A stretch of 64,000 nucleotides of DNA from Megachile rotundata (lineage: Eukaryota; Arthropoda; Insecta; Hymenoptera; Megachilidae): the NCBI RefSeq assembly GCF_050947335.1, contig NW_027474101.1:22862-86861 (forward strand), read 5' to 3'. The number at the start of each line of letters is the position of its first letter. The first letter of the stretch is position 1. Position numbers and translations under genes: made by a program. The notes beneath the pieces were generated by a model that worked only from the letters and a program-made list of their open reading frames with translations, had not been told where the DNA came from and searched no databases. Positions 14,778-27,890 of the stretch are shown here, piece by piece.

Positions 14778-16758
14778 CGATAGCACGATAATTACTATAC
14801 CTATTACTCTTATTGTTATCAATCTAACTCATATTATTAGCCATATTATGCTTATGTGATCGATAGAACGACAATTACTATACTTGTTACACTCACTATT
14901 ATCAAACTACCTTATATTATTAACCATATTATGCAAATATGATCGATAGAACGACAATTACTATACTTATTACTCTTATTATTATCAATCTAACTCATAT
15001 TATTAGCGATATTATGCTTATATGATCGATAGAACGACAATTACTATACCTATTACTTTTATTATTATCAATCGAACTCATATTACTAGCCATATTATGC
15101 TTATGTGATCAATAGAACGACAATTACTATACATATTACTCTTATTTTTATCAATCTAACTCATATTATTAGCCATATTATGCTTAAGTGATCGATAGAA
15201 CGACTATTACTACACTTATTACTCTTATTATTATCAATCTAACACATATTATTAGGCATATTATGCTTATATGATCGATAGAACGACAATTACTATACTC
15301 ATTACTCTTATTATTATCAATCTAACTCAAATTATTAGCCATATTATGCTTATATGATCGACAGAACGACAATTACTATACTTATTACACTCACTATTAT
15401 CAATCTAACTCATATTATTAACCATATTATGCAGATATGATCGAGAGAACGACAATTTCTATACTTATTACTCTTACTGTTATCAATCTAACTCATATTA
15501 TTAGCCATATTATGCTTATATGATCGATAGAACGACAATTACTATACTTACTACTCTTATTTTTATCAATCTAACTCATATTATTAACCATGTTATGCTT
15601 ATATGATCGATAGAACGACAATTACTATACTTGTTACACTCACTATTATCAATCTAACTCATATTATTAACCATATTATGCAAATATGATCGATAGAACG
15701 ACAATTTCTATACTTATTACTCTTATTATTATCAATCTAACTCATATTATTAGCCATATTATGCTTATATGATCGATAGAACGACAATTACTATACTTAT
15801 TACACTCACTATTATCAATCTAACTCATATTATTAACCATATTATGCAGATATGATCGAGAGAACGACAATTTCTATACTTATTACTCTTATTGTTATCA
15901 ATCTAACTCATAATATTAGCCATATTATGCTTATATGATCGATAGAACGACAATTACTATACTTATTACTCTTATTATTATCAACCTAACTCATATTATT
16001 AGCCATATTATGCTTATATGATCGATAGAACGACAATTACTATACTTACTACTCTTATTTTTATCAATCTAACTCATATTATTAACCATGTTATGCTTAT
16101 ATGATCGATAGAACGACAATTACTATACTTGTTACACTCACTATTATCAATCTAACTTATATTATTAACCATATTATGCAAATATGATCGATAGAACGAC
16201 AATTACTATACTTATTACTCTTATTATTATCAATCTAACTCATATTATTAGCGATATTATGTTTATATGATCGATAGAACGACAATTACTACACTTATTA
16301 CTCTTATTATTATCAATCTAACACATATTATTAGGCATATTATGCTTATATGATCGATAGAACGACAATTACTATACTCATTACTCTTATTATTATCAAT
16401 CTAACTCATATTATTAGCCATATTATGCTTATATGATCGACAGAACGACAATTACTATACTTATTACACTCACTATTATCAATCTAACTCATATTATTAA
16501 CCATATTATGCAGATATGATCGAGAGAACGACAATTTCTATACTTATTACTCTTATTGTTATCAATCTAACTCATAATATTAGCCATATTATGCTTATAT
16601 GATCGATAGAACGACAATTACTATACTTATTACTCTTATTATTATCAACGTAACACATATTATTAGCCATATTATGCTTATAGGATCGATAGAACGACAA
16701 TTACTATACTCACTACTCTTATTATTATCAATCTAACTCATATTATTAGCCATATTAT
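13284..16758 (+). repeat. Type II monomer domain (second, with doubled 9-mer)
   Basis: Copy of the 5649-8459 region. It differs by a tandem doubling of the 747-bp nine-monomer segment and by the loss of one monomer just after it. The rare shared variant ATAGGATCGA sits at 8381 and 16680. The match ends near 16758, where a type I monomer (GGTTATATGACCGATGGAACG) follows. Confidence 0.75.
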
Positions 16759-17480
16759 GGTTATATGACCGATGGAACGACAATTACTATACTTATTACT
16801 CTTATTCTTATCAATCTAACTCATATTATTAGCCATATTATGCTTATATGATCGATAGGACGACAATTTCTATACTCATTAGTCTTATTATTATCAATCT
16901 AACTCACATTATTAGACACATTATGCTTATATGATCGATAGGACGACAATTACTATACTTATTACTCTTATTAATATAAATCTAACTCATATTACTAGCC
17001 ATATAATGCTTATATGATCGATAGGACGACAATTACTATACTCATTACTCTTATTATTATCAATCTAACTCATATTATTAGCCATATTGTGCTTATATGA
17101 CCGATAGAACGTCAATTACTATACTTATTACTCCTATTATTATCAATCTATCTCATATTATTAGACATATTATGGTTATATGACCGATAGAACGAGAATT
17201 ACTATACTTACTACTCTTATTATTATCAATCTAACTCATATTATTAGCCATATTATGCTTATATGATTGATAGGACGACAATTACTATACTTATTACTCT
17301 TATTCTTATCAATCTAACTCATATTATTAGCCATATTATGCGTATATGATCGATAGGACGACAATTACTATACTCATTACTCTTATTATTATCAATCTAA
17401 CTCATATTATTAGCCACATTATGGCTATATGACCGATAGAACGACAATTACTATACTCATTACTCTCATTATTATCAATC
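16759..17480 (+). repeat. Short type I domain (third)
   Basis: About nine type I monomers. The first (GATGGAACG at 16771) matches 8804, as does TTAGTCTTATTA. From about 16920 the variant order instead follows roughly 390-950: GTCAATTACTATAC, CTCCTATTATT, then GCCACATTATGG. The stretch is therefore a mosaic of two source segments. Confidence 0.65.
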
Positions 17481-20400
17481 TAACTCATATTATTAGAAAT
17501 ATTATGCTTAAGTGATCGATAGAACGACAATTACTATACTTACTACTCTTATTATTATCCATCTAACTCATATTATTAGCGATATTATGCTTATATGATC
17601 GGCAGAACAACAATTACTATACTTATTACACTCACTATTATCAATCTAACTCATATTATTAGCCATATTATGCTTATATGATGTACAGAACGACAATTAC
17701 TATACCTATTACACTCACTGTTATCAATCTAACTCATATTATTAACCATATTATGCAAATATGATCGATAGAACGACAATTACTTTACTTATTACTCTTA
17801 TTATTATCAACGTAACACATATTATTAGCCATGTTATGCTTATATGATCGATAGAACGACAATTACTATACTCACTACTCTTATTATTATCAATCTAACT
17901 CATATTATTAGCCATATTATGCTTATATGATCGACAGAACGACAATTACTATACCTATTACACTCACTGTTATCAATCTAACTCATATTATTAACCATAT
18001 TATGCAGATATGATCGATAGAACGACAATTACCATACTTATTACTCTCATCATTATCAATCTAACTCATATTATTAGCCATATTATGCTTATATGATCGA
18101 TAGCACGACAATTACTATACCTATTACTCTTATTGTTATCAATCTAACTCATATTATTAGCCATATTATGCTTATGTGATCGATACAACGACCATTACTA
18201 TACTTACTACTCTTATTATTATCAATCTAACTCATATTATTAGCCATATTATGCTTATGTGATCGATAGAACGACAATTACTATACTTATTACTCTTATT
18301 ATTATCCATCTAACTCATATTATTAGCGATATTATGCTTATATGATCGACAGAACGACAATTACTATACTTATTACATTCACTATTATCAATCTAACTCA
18401 TATTATTAGCCATATTATGCTTATATGATGTACAGAACGACAATTACTATACCTATTACACTCACTGTTATCAATCTAACTCATATTATTAACCATATTA
18501 TGCAAATATGATCGATAGAACGACAATTACTTTACTTATTACTCTTATTATTATCAACGTAACACATATTATTAGCCATATTATGCTTATATGATCGATA
18601 GAACGACAATTACTATACTCACTACTCTTATTATTATCAATCTAACTCATATTATTAGCCATATTATGCTTATATGATCGACAGAACGACAATTACTATA
18701 CTTGTTACACTCACTATTATCAATCTACCTTATATTATTAACCATATTATGCAAATATGATCGATAGAACGACAATTACTATACTTATTACTCTTATTAT
18801 TATCAATCTAACTCATATTATTAGCGATATTATGCTTATATGATCGATAGAACGACAATTACTATACCTATTACTTTTATTATTATCAATCGAACTCATA
18901 TTACTAGCCATATTATGCTTATGTGATCGAAACAACGACCATTACTATACTTATTACTCTTATTATTATCAATCTAACTCATATTATTAGCCATATTATG
19001 CTTATGTGATCGATAGAACGACAATTACTATACTTGTTACACTCACTATTATCAATCTACCTTATATTATTAACCATATTATGCAAATATGATCGATAGA
19101 ACGACAATTACTATATTTATTACTCTTATTATTATCAATCTAACTCATATTATTAGCGATATTATGCTTATATGATCGATAGAACGACAATTACTATACC
19201 TATTACTTTTATTATTATCAATCGAACTCATATTACTAGCCATATTATGCTTATGTGATCAATAGAACGACAATTACTATACATATTACTCTTATTTTTA
19301 TCAATCTAACTCATATTATTAGCCATATTATGCTTAAGTGATCGATAGAACGACAATTACTACACTTATTACTCTTATTATTATCAATCTAACACATATT
19401 ATTAGGCATATTATGCTTATATGATCGATAGAACGACAATTACTATACTCATTACTCTTATTATTATCAATCTAACTCAAATTATTAGCCATATTATGCT
19501 TATATGATCGACAGAACGACAATTACTATACTTATTACACTCACTATTATCAATCTAACTCATATTATTAACCATATTATGCAGATATGATCGAGAGAAC
19601 GACAATTTCTATACTTATTACTCTTATTGTTATCAATCTAACTCATATTATTAGCCATATTATGCTTATATGATCGATAGAACGACAATTACTATACTTA
19701 CTACTCTTATTTTTATCAATCTAACTCATATTATTAACCATGTTATGCTTATATGATCGATAGAACGACAATTACTATACTTGTTACACTCACTATTATC
19801 AATCTAACTCATATTATTAACCATATTATGCAAATATGATCGATAGTACGACAATTTCTATACTTATTACTCTTATTATTATCAATCTAACTCATATTAT
19901 TAGCCATATTATGCTTATATGATCGATAGAACGACAATTACTATACTTATTATTCTTATTTTTATCAATCTAACTCATATTATTAGCCATATTATGCTTA
20001 TATGATCGACAGAACGACAATTACTATACTTATTACACTCACTATTATCAATCTAACTCATATTATTAACCATATTATGCAGATATGATCGAGAGAACGA
20101 CAATTTCTATACTTATTACTCTTATTGTTATCAATCTAACTCATAATATTAGCCATATTATGCTTATATGATCGATAGAACGACAATTACTATACTTATT
20201 ACTCTTATTATTATCAACCTAACTCATACTATTAGCCATATTATGCTTATATGATCGATAGAACGACAATTACTATACTTACTACTCTTATTTTTATCAA
20301 TCTAACTCATATTATTAACCATGTTATGCTTATATGATCGATAGAACGACAATTACTATACTTGTTACACTCACTATTATCAATCTAACTTATATTATTA

Positions 20401-21172
20401 ACCATATTATGCAAATATGATCGATAGAACGACAATTACTATACTTATTACTCTTATTATTATCAATCTAACTCATATTATTAGCCATATTATGCTTATA
20501 TGATCGATAGAACGACAATTACTATACTTATTATTCTTATTTTTATCAATCTAACTCATATTATTAGCCATATTATGCTTATATGATCGATAGAACGACA
20601 ATTACTATACTTACTACTCTTATTTTTATCAATCTAACTCATATTATTAACCATGTTATGCTTATATGATCGATAGAACGACAATTACTATACTTGTTAC
20701 ACTCACTATTATCAATCTAACTTATATTATTAACCATATTATGCAAATATGATCGATAGAACGACAATTACTATACTTATTACTCTTATTATTATCAATC
20801 TAACTCATATTATTAGCGATATTATGTTTATATGATCGATAGAACGACAATTACTACACTTATTACTCTTATTATTATCAATCTAACACATATTATTAGG
20901 CATATTATGCTTATATGATCGATAGAACGACAATTACTATACTCATTACTCTTATTATTATCAATCTAACTCATATTATTAGCCATATTATGCTTATATG
21001 ATCGACAGAACGACAATTACTATACTTATTACACTCACTATTATCAATCTAACTCATATTATTAACCATATTATGCAGATATGATCGAGAGAACGACAAT
21101 TTCTATACTTATTACTCTTATTGTTATCAATCTAACTCATAATATTAGCCATATTATGCTTATATGATCGAT
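17481..21172 (+). repeat. Type II domain (third), ending at the gap
   Basis: Type II monomers with variant runs like those of 5649-8459 and 13284-16758, partly reshuffled. The last 580 bases (about 20590-21172) follow 7740-8300 and 16020-16590 monomer for monomer. The contig stops in the middle of that shared run, so the gap does not coincide with a natural end of the higher-order unit. Two monomers at 19947-19970 and 20527-20550 carry TATTCTTATTTTTATC, a variant otherwise common only on the right of the gap. Confidence 0.7.
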
Positions 21173-21272
21173 NNNNNNNNNNNNNNNNNNNNNNNNNNNN
21201 NNNNNNNNNNNNNNNNNNNNNNNNNNNNNNNNNNNNNNNNNNNNNNNNNNNNNNNNNNNNNNNNNNNNNNNN
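21173..21272. other. Assembly gap of exactly 100 N
   Basis: One hundred consecutive N. A round 100 is the usual placeholder for a scaffold join of unknown length, so the true distance may be anything. The left contig ends after the first eight bases of a monomer (TGATCGAT). The right contig begins at the complement of monomer position 48 and runs in the opposite direction. The repeat orientation changes exactly here. Confidence 0.98.
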
Positions 21273-24200
21273 TGATAATACTAAGAGGAGTGAGTATAGT
21301 AATTGTCGTTCTATCGATAATATAAGCATAATATGGCTAATAATATGAGTTAGATTGATAATAATAAGAGTAATGAGTATAGTAATTGTAGTTCTATCGA
21401 TCATATCTGCATAATATGGTTAATAATATGAGATAGAATGATAATAATAAGAGTAATAAGTATAGTAATTGTCGTTCTATCGATCATATCTGCACAATAT
21501 GGTTAATAATATGAGTTAGATTGATAATAGTGAGTGTAATAAGTATAGTGAATGTCGTTCTATCGATCATATCAGCATAATATGGGTAATAATATGAGTT
21601 GGATTGATAATAATAAGAGTAATGAGTATAGTAATTGTAGTTCTATCGATCATATAAGCATAATGTGGCTAATAATATGAGTCAGATTCATAATAATAAG
21701 AGTAATAAGTATAGTAATTGTCGTTCTATCAATCATATAAGCATAATATGGCTAATAATATGAGTTAGATTTACAATAATAAGAGTAATAAGTATAGTAA
21801 TTGTCGTTCTATCGATCATATAAGCACAATATGGCTAATAATATGAGTTAGATTGATAATAATAAGAGTAATAAGTATAGTAATTGTCGTTCTATCGATC
21901 ATATCTGCATAATATGGTTAATAATATGAGTTAGATTGATAACAATAAGAGTAATGAGTATAGTAATTGTCGTACTATCGATCATATAAGCATAATATGG
22001 CTTATCATGTGAGTTAGATTGATAATAGTGAGTGCAATAAATATAGTAATTGTCGTTCTATCGCTCATATAAGCACAATATGGCTAATAATATGAGTTAG
22101 ATTGATAACAATAAGAGTAATAAGTATAGTAATTGTCGTTCTATAGATCATATAAGCATAATAGGGCTAATAATATGAGTTAGATTGATAATAATAAGTG
22201 TAATAAGTATAGTGAATGTCGTTCTATCGATCATATCAGCATAATATGGGTAATAATATGAGTTGGATTGATAATAATAGGAGTAATGAGTATAGTAATT
22301 GTAGTTCTATCGATCATATAAGCATAATGTGGCTAATAATATGAGTCAGATTCATAATAATAAGAGTAATAAGTATAGTAATTGTCGTTCTATCGATCAT
22401 ATAAGCATAATATGGCTAATAATATGAGTTAGATTGATAATAGTGAGTGTAATAAGTATAGTGAATGTCGTTCTATCGATCATATCAGCATAATATGGCT
22501 AATAATATGAGTTAGATTGATAATACTAAGAGTAGTGAGTATAGTAATTCTCGTTCTATCGATCATGTAAGCATAATATGGCTAATAATATGAGTTAGAT
22601 TGATAATAATGAGAGTAATAAGTATAGTAACTGTCGTTCTATCGATCATATAAGCATAATATGGCTAATAATATGAGTTAGAGTGATAATACTAAGAGTA
22701 GTGAGTATAGTAATTCTCATTCTATCGATCATATAAGCATAATATGGCTAATAATATGAGTTAGATTGATAATAATAAGGGTAATAAGTATAGTAATTGT
22801 CGTTCTCTCGATCATATAAGCATAATATGGCTAATAATATGAGTTAGATTGATAATACTAAGAGGAGTGAGTATAGTAATTGTCGTTCTATCGATAATAT
22901 AAGCATAATATGGCTAATAATATGAGTTAGATTGATAATAATAAGAGTAATGAGTATAGTAATTGTAGTTCTATCGATCATATCTGCATAATATGGTTAA
23001 TAATATGAGATAGAATGATAATAATAAGAGTAATAAGTATAGTAATTGTCGTTCTATCGATCATATCTGCATAATATGGTTAATAATATGAGTTAGATTG
23101 ATAATAGTGAGTGTAATAAGTATAGTGAATGTCGTTCTATCGATCATATCAGCATAATATGGGTAATAATATGAGTTGGATTGATAATAATAAGAGTAAT
23201 GAGTATAGTAATTGTAGTTCTATCGATCATATAAGCATAATGTGGCTAATAATATGAGTCAGATTCATAATAATAAGAGTAATAAGTATAGTAATTGTCG
23301 TTCTATCGATCATATAAGCATAATATGGCTAATAATATGAGTTAGATTTACAATAATAAGAGTAATAAGTATAGTAATTGTCGTTCTATCGATCATATAA
23401 GCACAATATGGTTAATAATATGAGTTAGATTTATAATAGTGAGTGTAATAAGTATAGTGAATGTCGTTCTATCGATCATATCAGCATAATGTGGGTAATA
23501 ATATGAGTTGGATTGATAATAATAAGAGTAATGAGTATAGTAATTGTAGTTCTATCGATCATATAAGCATAATATGGCTAATAATATGAGTAAGATTCAT
23601 AATAATAAGAGTAATAAGTATAGTAATTGTCGTTCTATCGATCATTTAAGCATAATATGGCGAATAATATGAGTTGGGTTGATAAAAATAAGAATAATAA
23701 GTATAGTATTGTCGTTCTATCGATCATATAAGCATAATATGGCTAATAATATGAGTTAGGTTGATAATAACAAGAGTAATAAGTATAGTAAATGTCGTGC
23801 TATCGATCATATCTGCATAATATGGTTCATAATATGAGTTAGATTGATAATAGTGAGTGTAATAAGTATAGTATTTGTCGTTCTGTCGATCATATTAGCA
23901 TAATATGGTTAATAAAATGAGGTAGATTGATAATAATAAGAGTAATAAGTATAGTACTTGTCGTTCTATCGATCATATAAGCACAATATGGCTAATAATA
24001 TAAGTTAGATTGATAATAATAAGAGTCATAAGTATAGTAATTGTCGTTCTATCGATCATATCTGCATAATATGGTTAATAATATGAGTTAGATTGATAAT
24101 AATAAGAGTAATAAGTATAGTAATTGTCGTTATATCGATCATATAACCATAATATGGCTAATAGCATGGGTTAGATTGATAATAATAAGAGTAATGAGTA

Positions 24201-27200
24201 TAGTAATTGTCGTTCTATCGATCATATCGGCATAATATGGTTAATAATATGAGTTAGATTGATAATAGTGAGTGTAATAAATATAGTAATTGTCGTTCTA
24301 TCGCTCATATAAGCACAATATGGCTAATAATATGAGTTAGATTGATAATAATAAGAGTAATAAGTATAGTAATTGTCGTTCTATCGATCATATAAGCATA
24401 ATATGGCTAATAATATGAATTAGATTGATAATAATAAGAGCAATGAGTATAGTAATTGTCGTACTATCGATCATATAAGCATAATATGGCTAATAATATG
24501 AGTTAGATTGGTAATAATAAGTGTAATAAGTATAGTAATTGTCGTTCTATCGATCATATCTGCATAATATGGTTAATAATATGAGTTAGATTGACAACAA
24601 TAAGAGTAATGAGTATAGTAATTGTCGTACTATCGATCATATAAGCATAATATGGCTTATCATGTGAGTTAGATTGATAATAGTGAGTGCAATAAATATA
24701 GTAATTGTCGTTCTATCGCTCATATAAGCACAATATGGCTAATAATATGAGTTAGATTGATAATAATAAGAGTAATAAGTATAGTAATTGTCGTTCTATA
24801 GATCATATAAGCATAATAGGGCTAATAATATGAGTTAGATTGATAATAATAAGTGTAATAAGTATAGTAATTGTCGTTCTATCAATCATATCTGCGTAAT
24901 ATGGTTAATAATATGAGTTAGATTTATAATAGTGAGTGTAATAAGTATAGTGAATGTCGTTCTATCGATCATATCAGCATAATATGGGTAATAATATGAG
25001 TTGGATTGATAATAATAAGAGTAATGAGTATAGTAATTGCAGTTCTATCGATCATATAAGCATAATATGGCTAATAATATGAGTTGGGTTGATAAAAATA
25101 AGAATAATAAGTATAGTAATTGTCGTTATATCGATCATATAACCATAATATGGCTAATAGCATGAGTTAGATTGATAATAATAAGAGTAATGAGTATAGT
25201 AATTGTCGTTCTATCGATCATATCTGCATAATATGGTTAATAATATGAGTTAGATTGATAACAGTGAGTGTAATAAATATAGTAATTGTCGTTCTATCGC
25301 TCATATAAGCACAATATGGCTAATAATATGAGTTAGATTCATAATAATAAGAGTAATAAGTATAGTAATTGTCGTTCTATCGATCATTTAAGCATAATAT
25401 GGCGAATAATATGAGTTGGGTTGATAAAAATAAGAATAATAAGTATAGTAATTGTCGTTCTATCGATCATATCAGTATAATATGGGTAATAATATGAGTA
25501 GGATTGATAATAATAAGAGTAATGAGTATAGTAATTGTAGTTCTATCGATCATTTAAGCATAATATGGCTAATAATATGGGTTAGATTGATGAAAATAAG
25601 AGTAATGAGTATAGTGATTGTAGTTCTATCGATCATATCTGCATAATATGGTTAATAATATGAGTTAGATTGATAATAATAAGAGTAATAAGTATAGTAT
25701 TTGTCGTTCTATCGATCATATAAGCATAATATGGCTAATAATATGAGTTAGATTGATAATAATAAGAGTAATAAGTATAGTAATTGTCGTTCTATCGATC
25801 ATTTAAGCATAATATGGCTAATAATATTAGTCAGATTGGTAATAATAACAGTAATAAGTATAGTAATTGTCGTTCTATCGATCATATCTGCATAATATGG
25901 TTAATAATATGAGTTAGATTGATAACAGTGAGTGTAATAAATATAGTAATTGTCGTTCTATCGCTCATATAAGCACAATATGGCTAATAATATGAGTTAG
26001 ATTCATAATAATAAGAGTAATAAGTATAGTAATTGTCGTTCTATCGATCATTTAAGCATAATATGGCGAATAATATGAGTTGGGTTGATAAAAATAAGAA
26101 TAATAAGTATAGTAATTGTCGTTCTATCGATCATATCAGTATAATATGGGTAATAATATGAGTAGGATTGATAATAATAAGAGTAATGAGTATAGTAATT
26201 GTAGTTCTATCGATCATTTAAGCATAATATGGCTAATAATATGGGTTAGATTGATGAAAATAAGAGTAATGAGTATAGTGATTGTAGTTCTATCGATCAT
26301 ATCTGCATAATATGGTTAATAATATGAGTTAGATTGATAAAAATAAGAATAATAAGTATAGTATTGTCGTTCTATCGATCATATAAGCATAATATGGCTA
26401 ATAATATGAGTTAGGTTGATAATAACAAGAGTAATAAGTATAGTAAATGTCGTGCTATCGATCATATCTGCATAATATGGTTCATAATATGTGTTAGATT
26501 TATAATAGTGAGTGTAATAAGTATAGTATTTGTCGTTCTGTCGATCATATTAGCATAATATGGTTAATAATATGAGTTGGATTGATAATAATAAGAGTAA
26601 TGAGTATAGTAATAGCAGTTCTATCGATCATATAAGCATAATATGGCTAATAATATGAGTTGGGTTGATAAAAATAAGAATAATAAGTATAGTAATTGTC
26701 GTTATATCGATCATGTAACCATAATATGGCTAATAGCATGAGTTAGATTGATAATAATAAGAGTAATGAGTATAGTGATTGTAGTTCTATCGATCATATC
26801 TGCATAATATGGTTAATAATATGAGTTAGATTGATAATAGTGAGTGTAATAAATATAGTAATTGTCGTTCTATCGATCATATATGCATAATATGGTTATT
26901 AATATGAGTTAGATTGATAATAGTGAGTGTAATAAGTATAGTGAATGTCGTTCTATCGATCATATCAGCATAATATGGGTAATAATATGAGTAGGATTGA
27001 TAATAATAAGAGTAATGAGTATAGTAATTGTAGTTCTATCGATCATTTAAGCATAATATGGCTAGTAATATGAGTTAGATTGATAAAAATAAGAGTAATG
27101 AGTATAGTGATTGTAGTTCTATCGATCATATCTGCATAATATGGTTAATAATATGAGTTAGATTGATAATAATAAGAGTAATAAGTATAGTATTTGTCGT

Positions 27201-27890
27201 TCTATCGATCATATAAGCATAATATGGCTAATAATATGAGTTAGATTGATAATAATAAGAGTAATAAGTATAGTAATTGTCGTTCTATCGATCATTTAAG
27301 CATAATATGGCTAATAATATTAGTCAGATTGGTAATAATAACAGTAATAAGTATAGTAATTGTCGTTCTATCGACAATATAAGCATAATATGGCTAATAA
27401 TATGAGTTAGATTGATAACACTAAGAGTAGTGGGTATAGTAATTCTCGTTCTATCGATCATATAAGCATAATATGGCTAATAATATGAGTTAGATTGATA
27501 ATAATGAGAGTAATAAGTATAGTAACTGTCGTTCAATCGATCATATAAGCATAATATGGCTAATAATATGAGTTAGAGTGATAATACTAAGAGTAGTGAG
27601 TATAGTAATTCTCATTCTATCGATCATATAAGCATAATATGGCTAATAATATGAGTTAGATTGATAATAATAAGGGTAATAAGTATAGTAATTGTCGTTC
27701 TCTCGATCATATAAGCATAATATGGCTAATAATATGAGTTAGATTGATAATACTAAGAGTAATAAGTATAGTAATTGTCGTTCTATCGATCATATATGCA
27801 TAATATGGTTATTAATATGAGTTAGATTGATAATAGTGAGTGTAATAAGTATAGTGAATGTCGTTCTATCGATCATATCAGCATAATATG
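21273..27890 (-). repeat. Long-range duplication, copy A (next to the gap)
   Basis: Matches 34549-41250 in variant order. Offsets are 13276 at 21273, 22857, 25452 and 26116, and 13359 from about 26860 on, after one extra monomer in copy B. CGACAATATA at 27372 and 40731 confirms the later offset. The match is cut on the left by the gap, so the original unit may have been longer. Confidence 0.85.
25230..26310 (-). repeat. Eight-monomer (664-bp) local duplication
   Basis: The run that includes CATATCAGTATAATATGGG recurs 664 bp (8 x 83) downstream (25452 to 26116). The same pair is present in copy B at 38728 and 39392, again 664 bp apart. The 8-mer doubling is therefore older than the 13.28-kb duplication. 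Confidence 0.8.

Larger units (their letters stand above)
8950..16758 (+). repeat. Large higher-order duplication, copy 2 (about 7.8 kb)
   Basis: Second copy of 1230-8459. It lacks one monomer near 9370, gains nine monomers (747 bp) at 14031-14777, and lacks one monomer near 14860. It carries a private one-base deletion (TGGTATATGA at 10451). A further partial start of the unit follows at 16759. The distance 8804 to 16771 is 7967 bp, which is 96 monomers minus that deletion. Confidence 0.85.
1..21172 (+). repeat. 83-bp satellite array, left block (about 255 monomers, + orientation)
   Basis: Head-to-tail tandem repeat of an 83-bp unit. TGATCGATAG or a close variant starts at 2, 85, 168 and onward every 83 bases up to 21165. 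The span 2 to 21165 is 255 units minus two bases, and both missing bases can be placed (about 2375 and 10452). The consensus has 20 G+C per 83 bases, with 14 C against 6 G on this strand. Units differ by scattered substitutions, yet the register never breaks. No gene, RNA gene or inserted element interrupts the array. The repeat also runs off the left edge of the window. The family resemblance to satellite DNA is clear. A chromosomal location (centromere or other heterochromatin) is inference only. Confidence 0.97.

Noticed and set aside
21173..21272. A giant palindrome or foldback element centred on the gap
   Set aside because: The sides are opposite in direction but not mirror images: the left ends at monomer position 8, the right starts at position 48, and the order of variants next to the gap does not mirror. 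Only family-level inverted similarity exists.
21132..21404. A 90-residue open frame on the minus strand
   Set aside because: It runs through the 100-N gap (34 unknown residues) and only joins the satellite on both sides. It is an artefact of reading across N.
25452..25646. A 64-residue open frame that recurs identically at 25452, 26116, 29684, 32837, 38728, 39392, 43956 and 47027, and as 62 residues at 42794
   Set aside because: It spans just over two monomers of the satellite, begins with TTG instead of ATG, and its identity between places follows from recent duplication of the whole segment, silent sites included. The 83-bp unit shifts frame each repeat. It is useful only as a copy marker.
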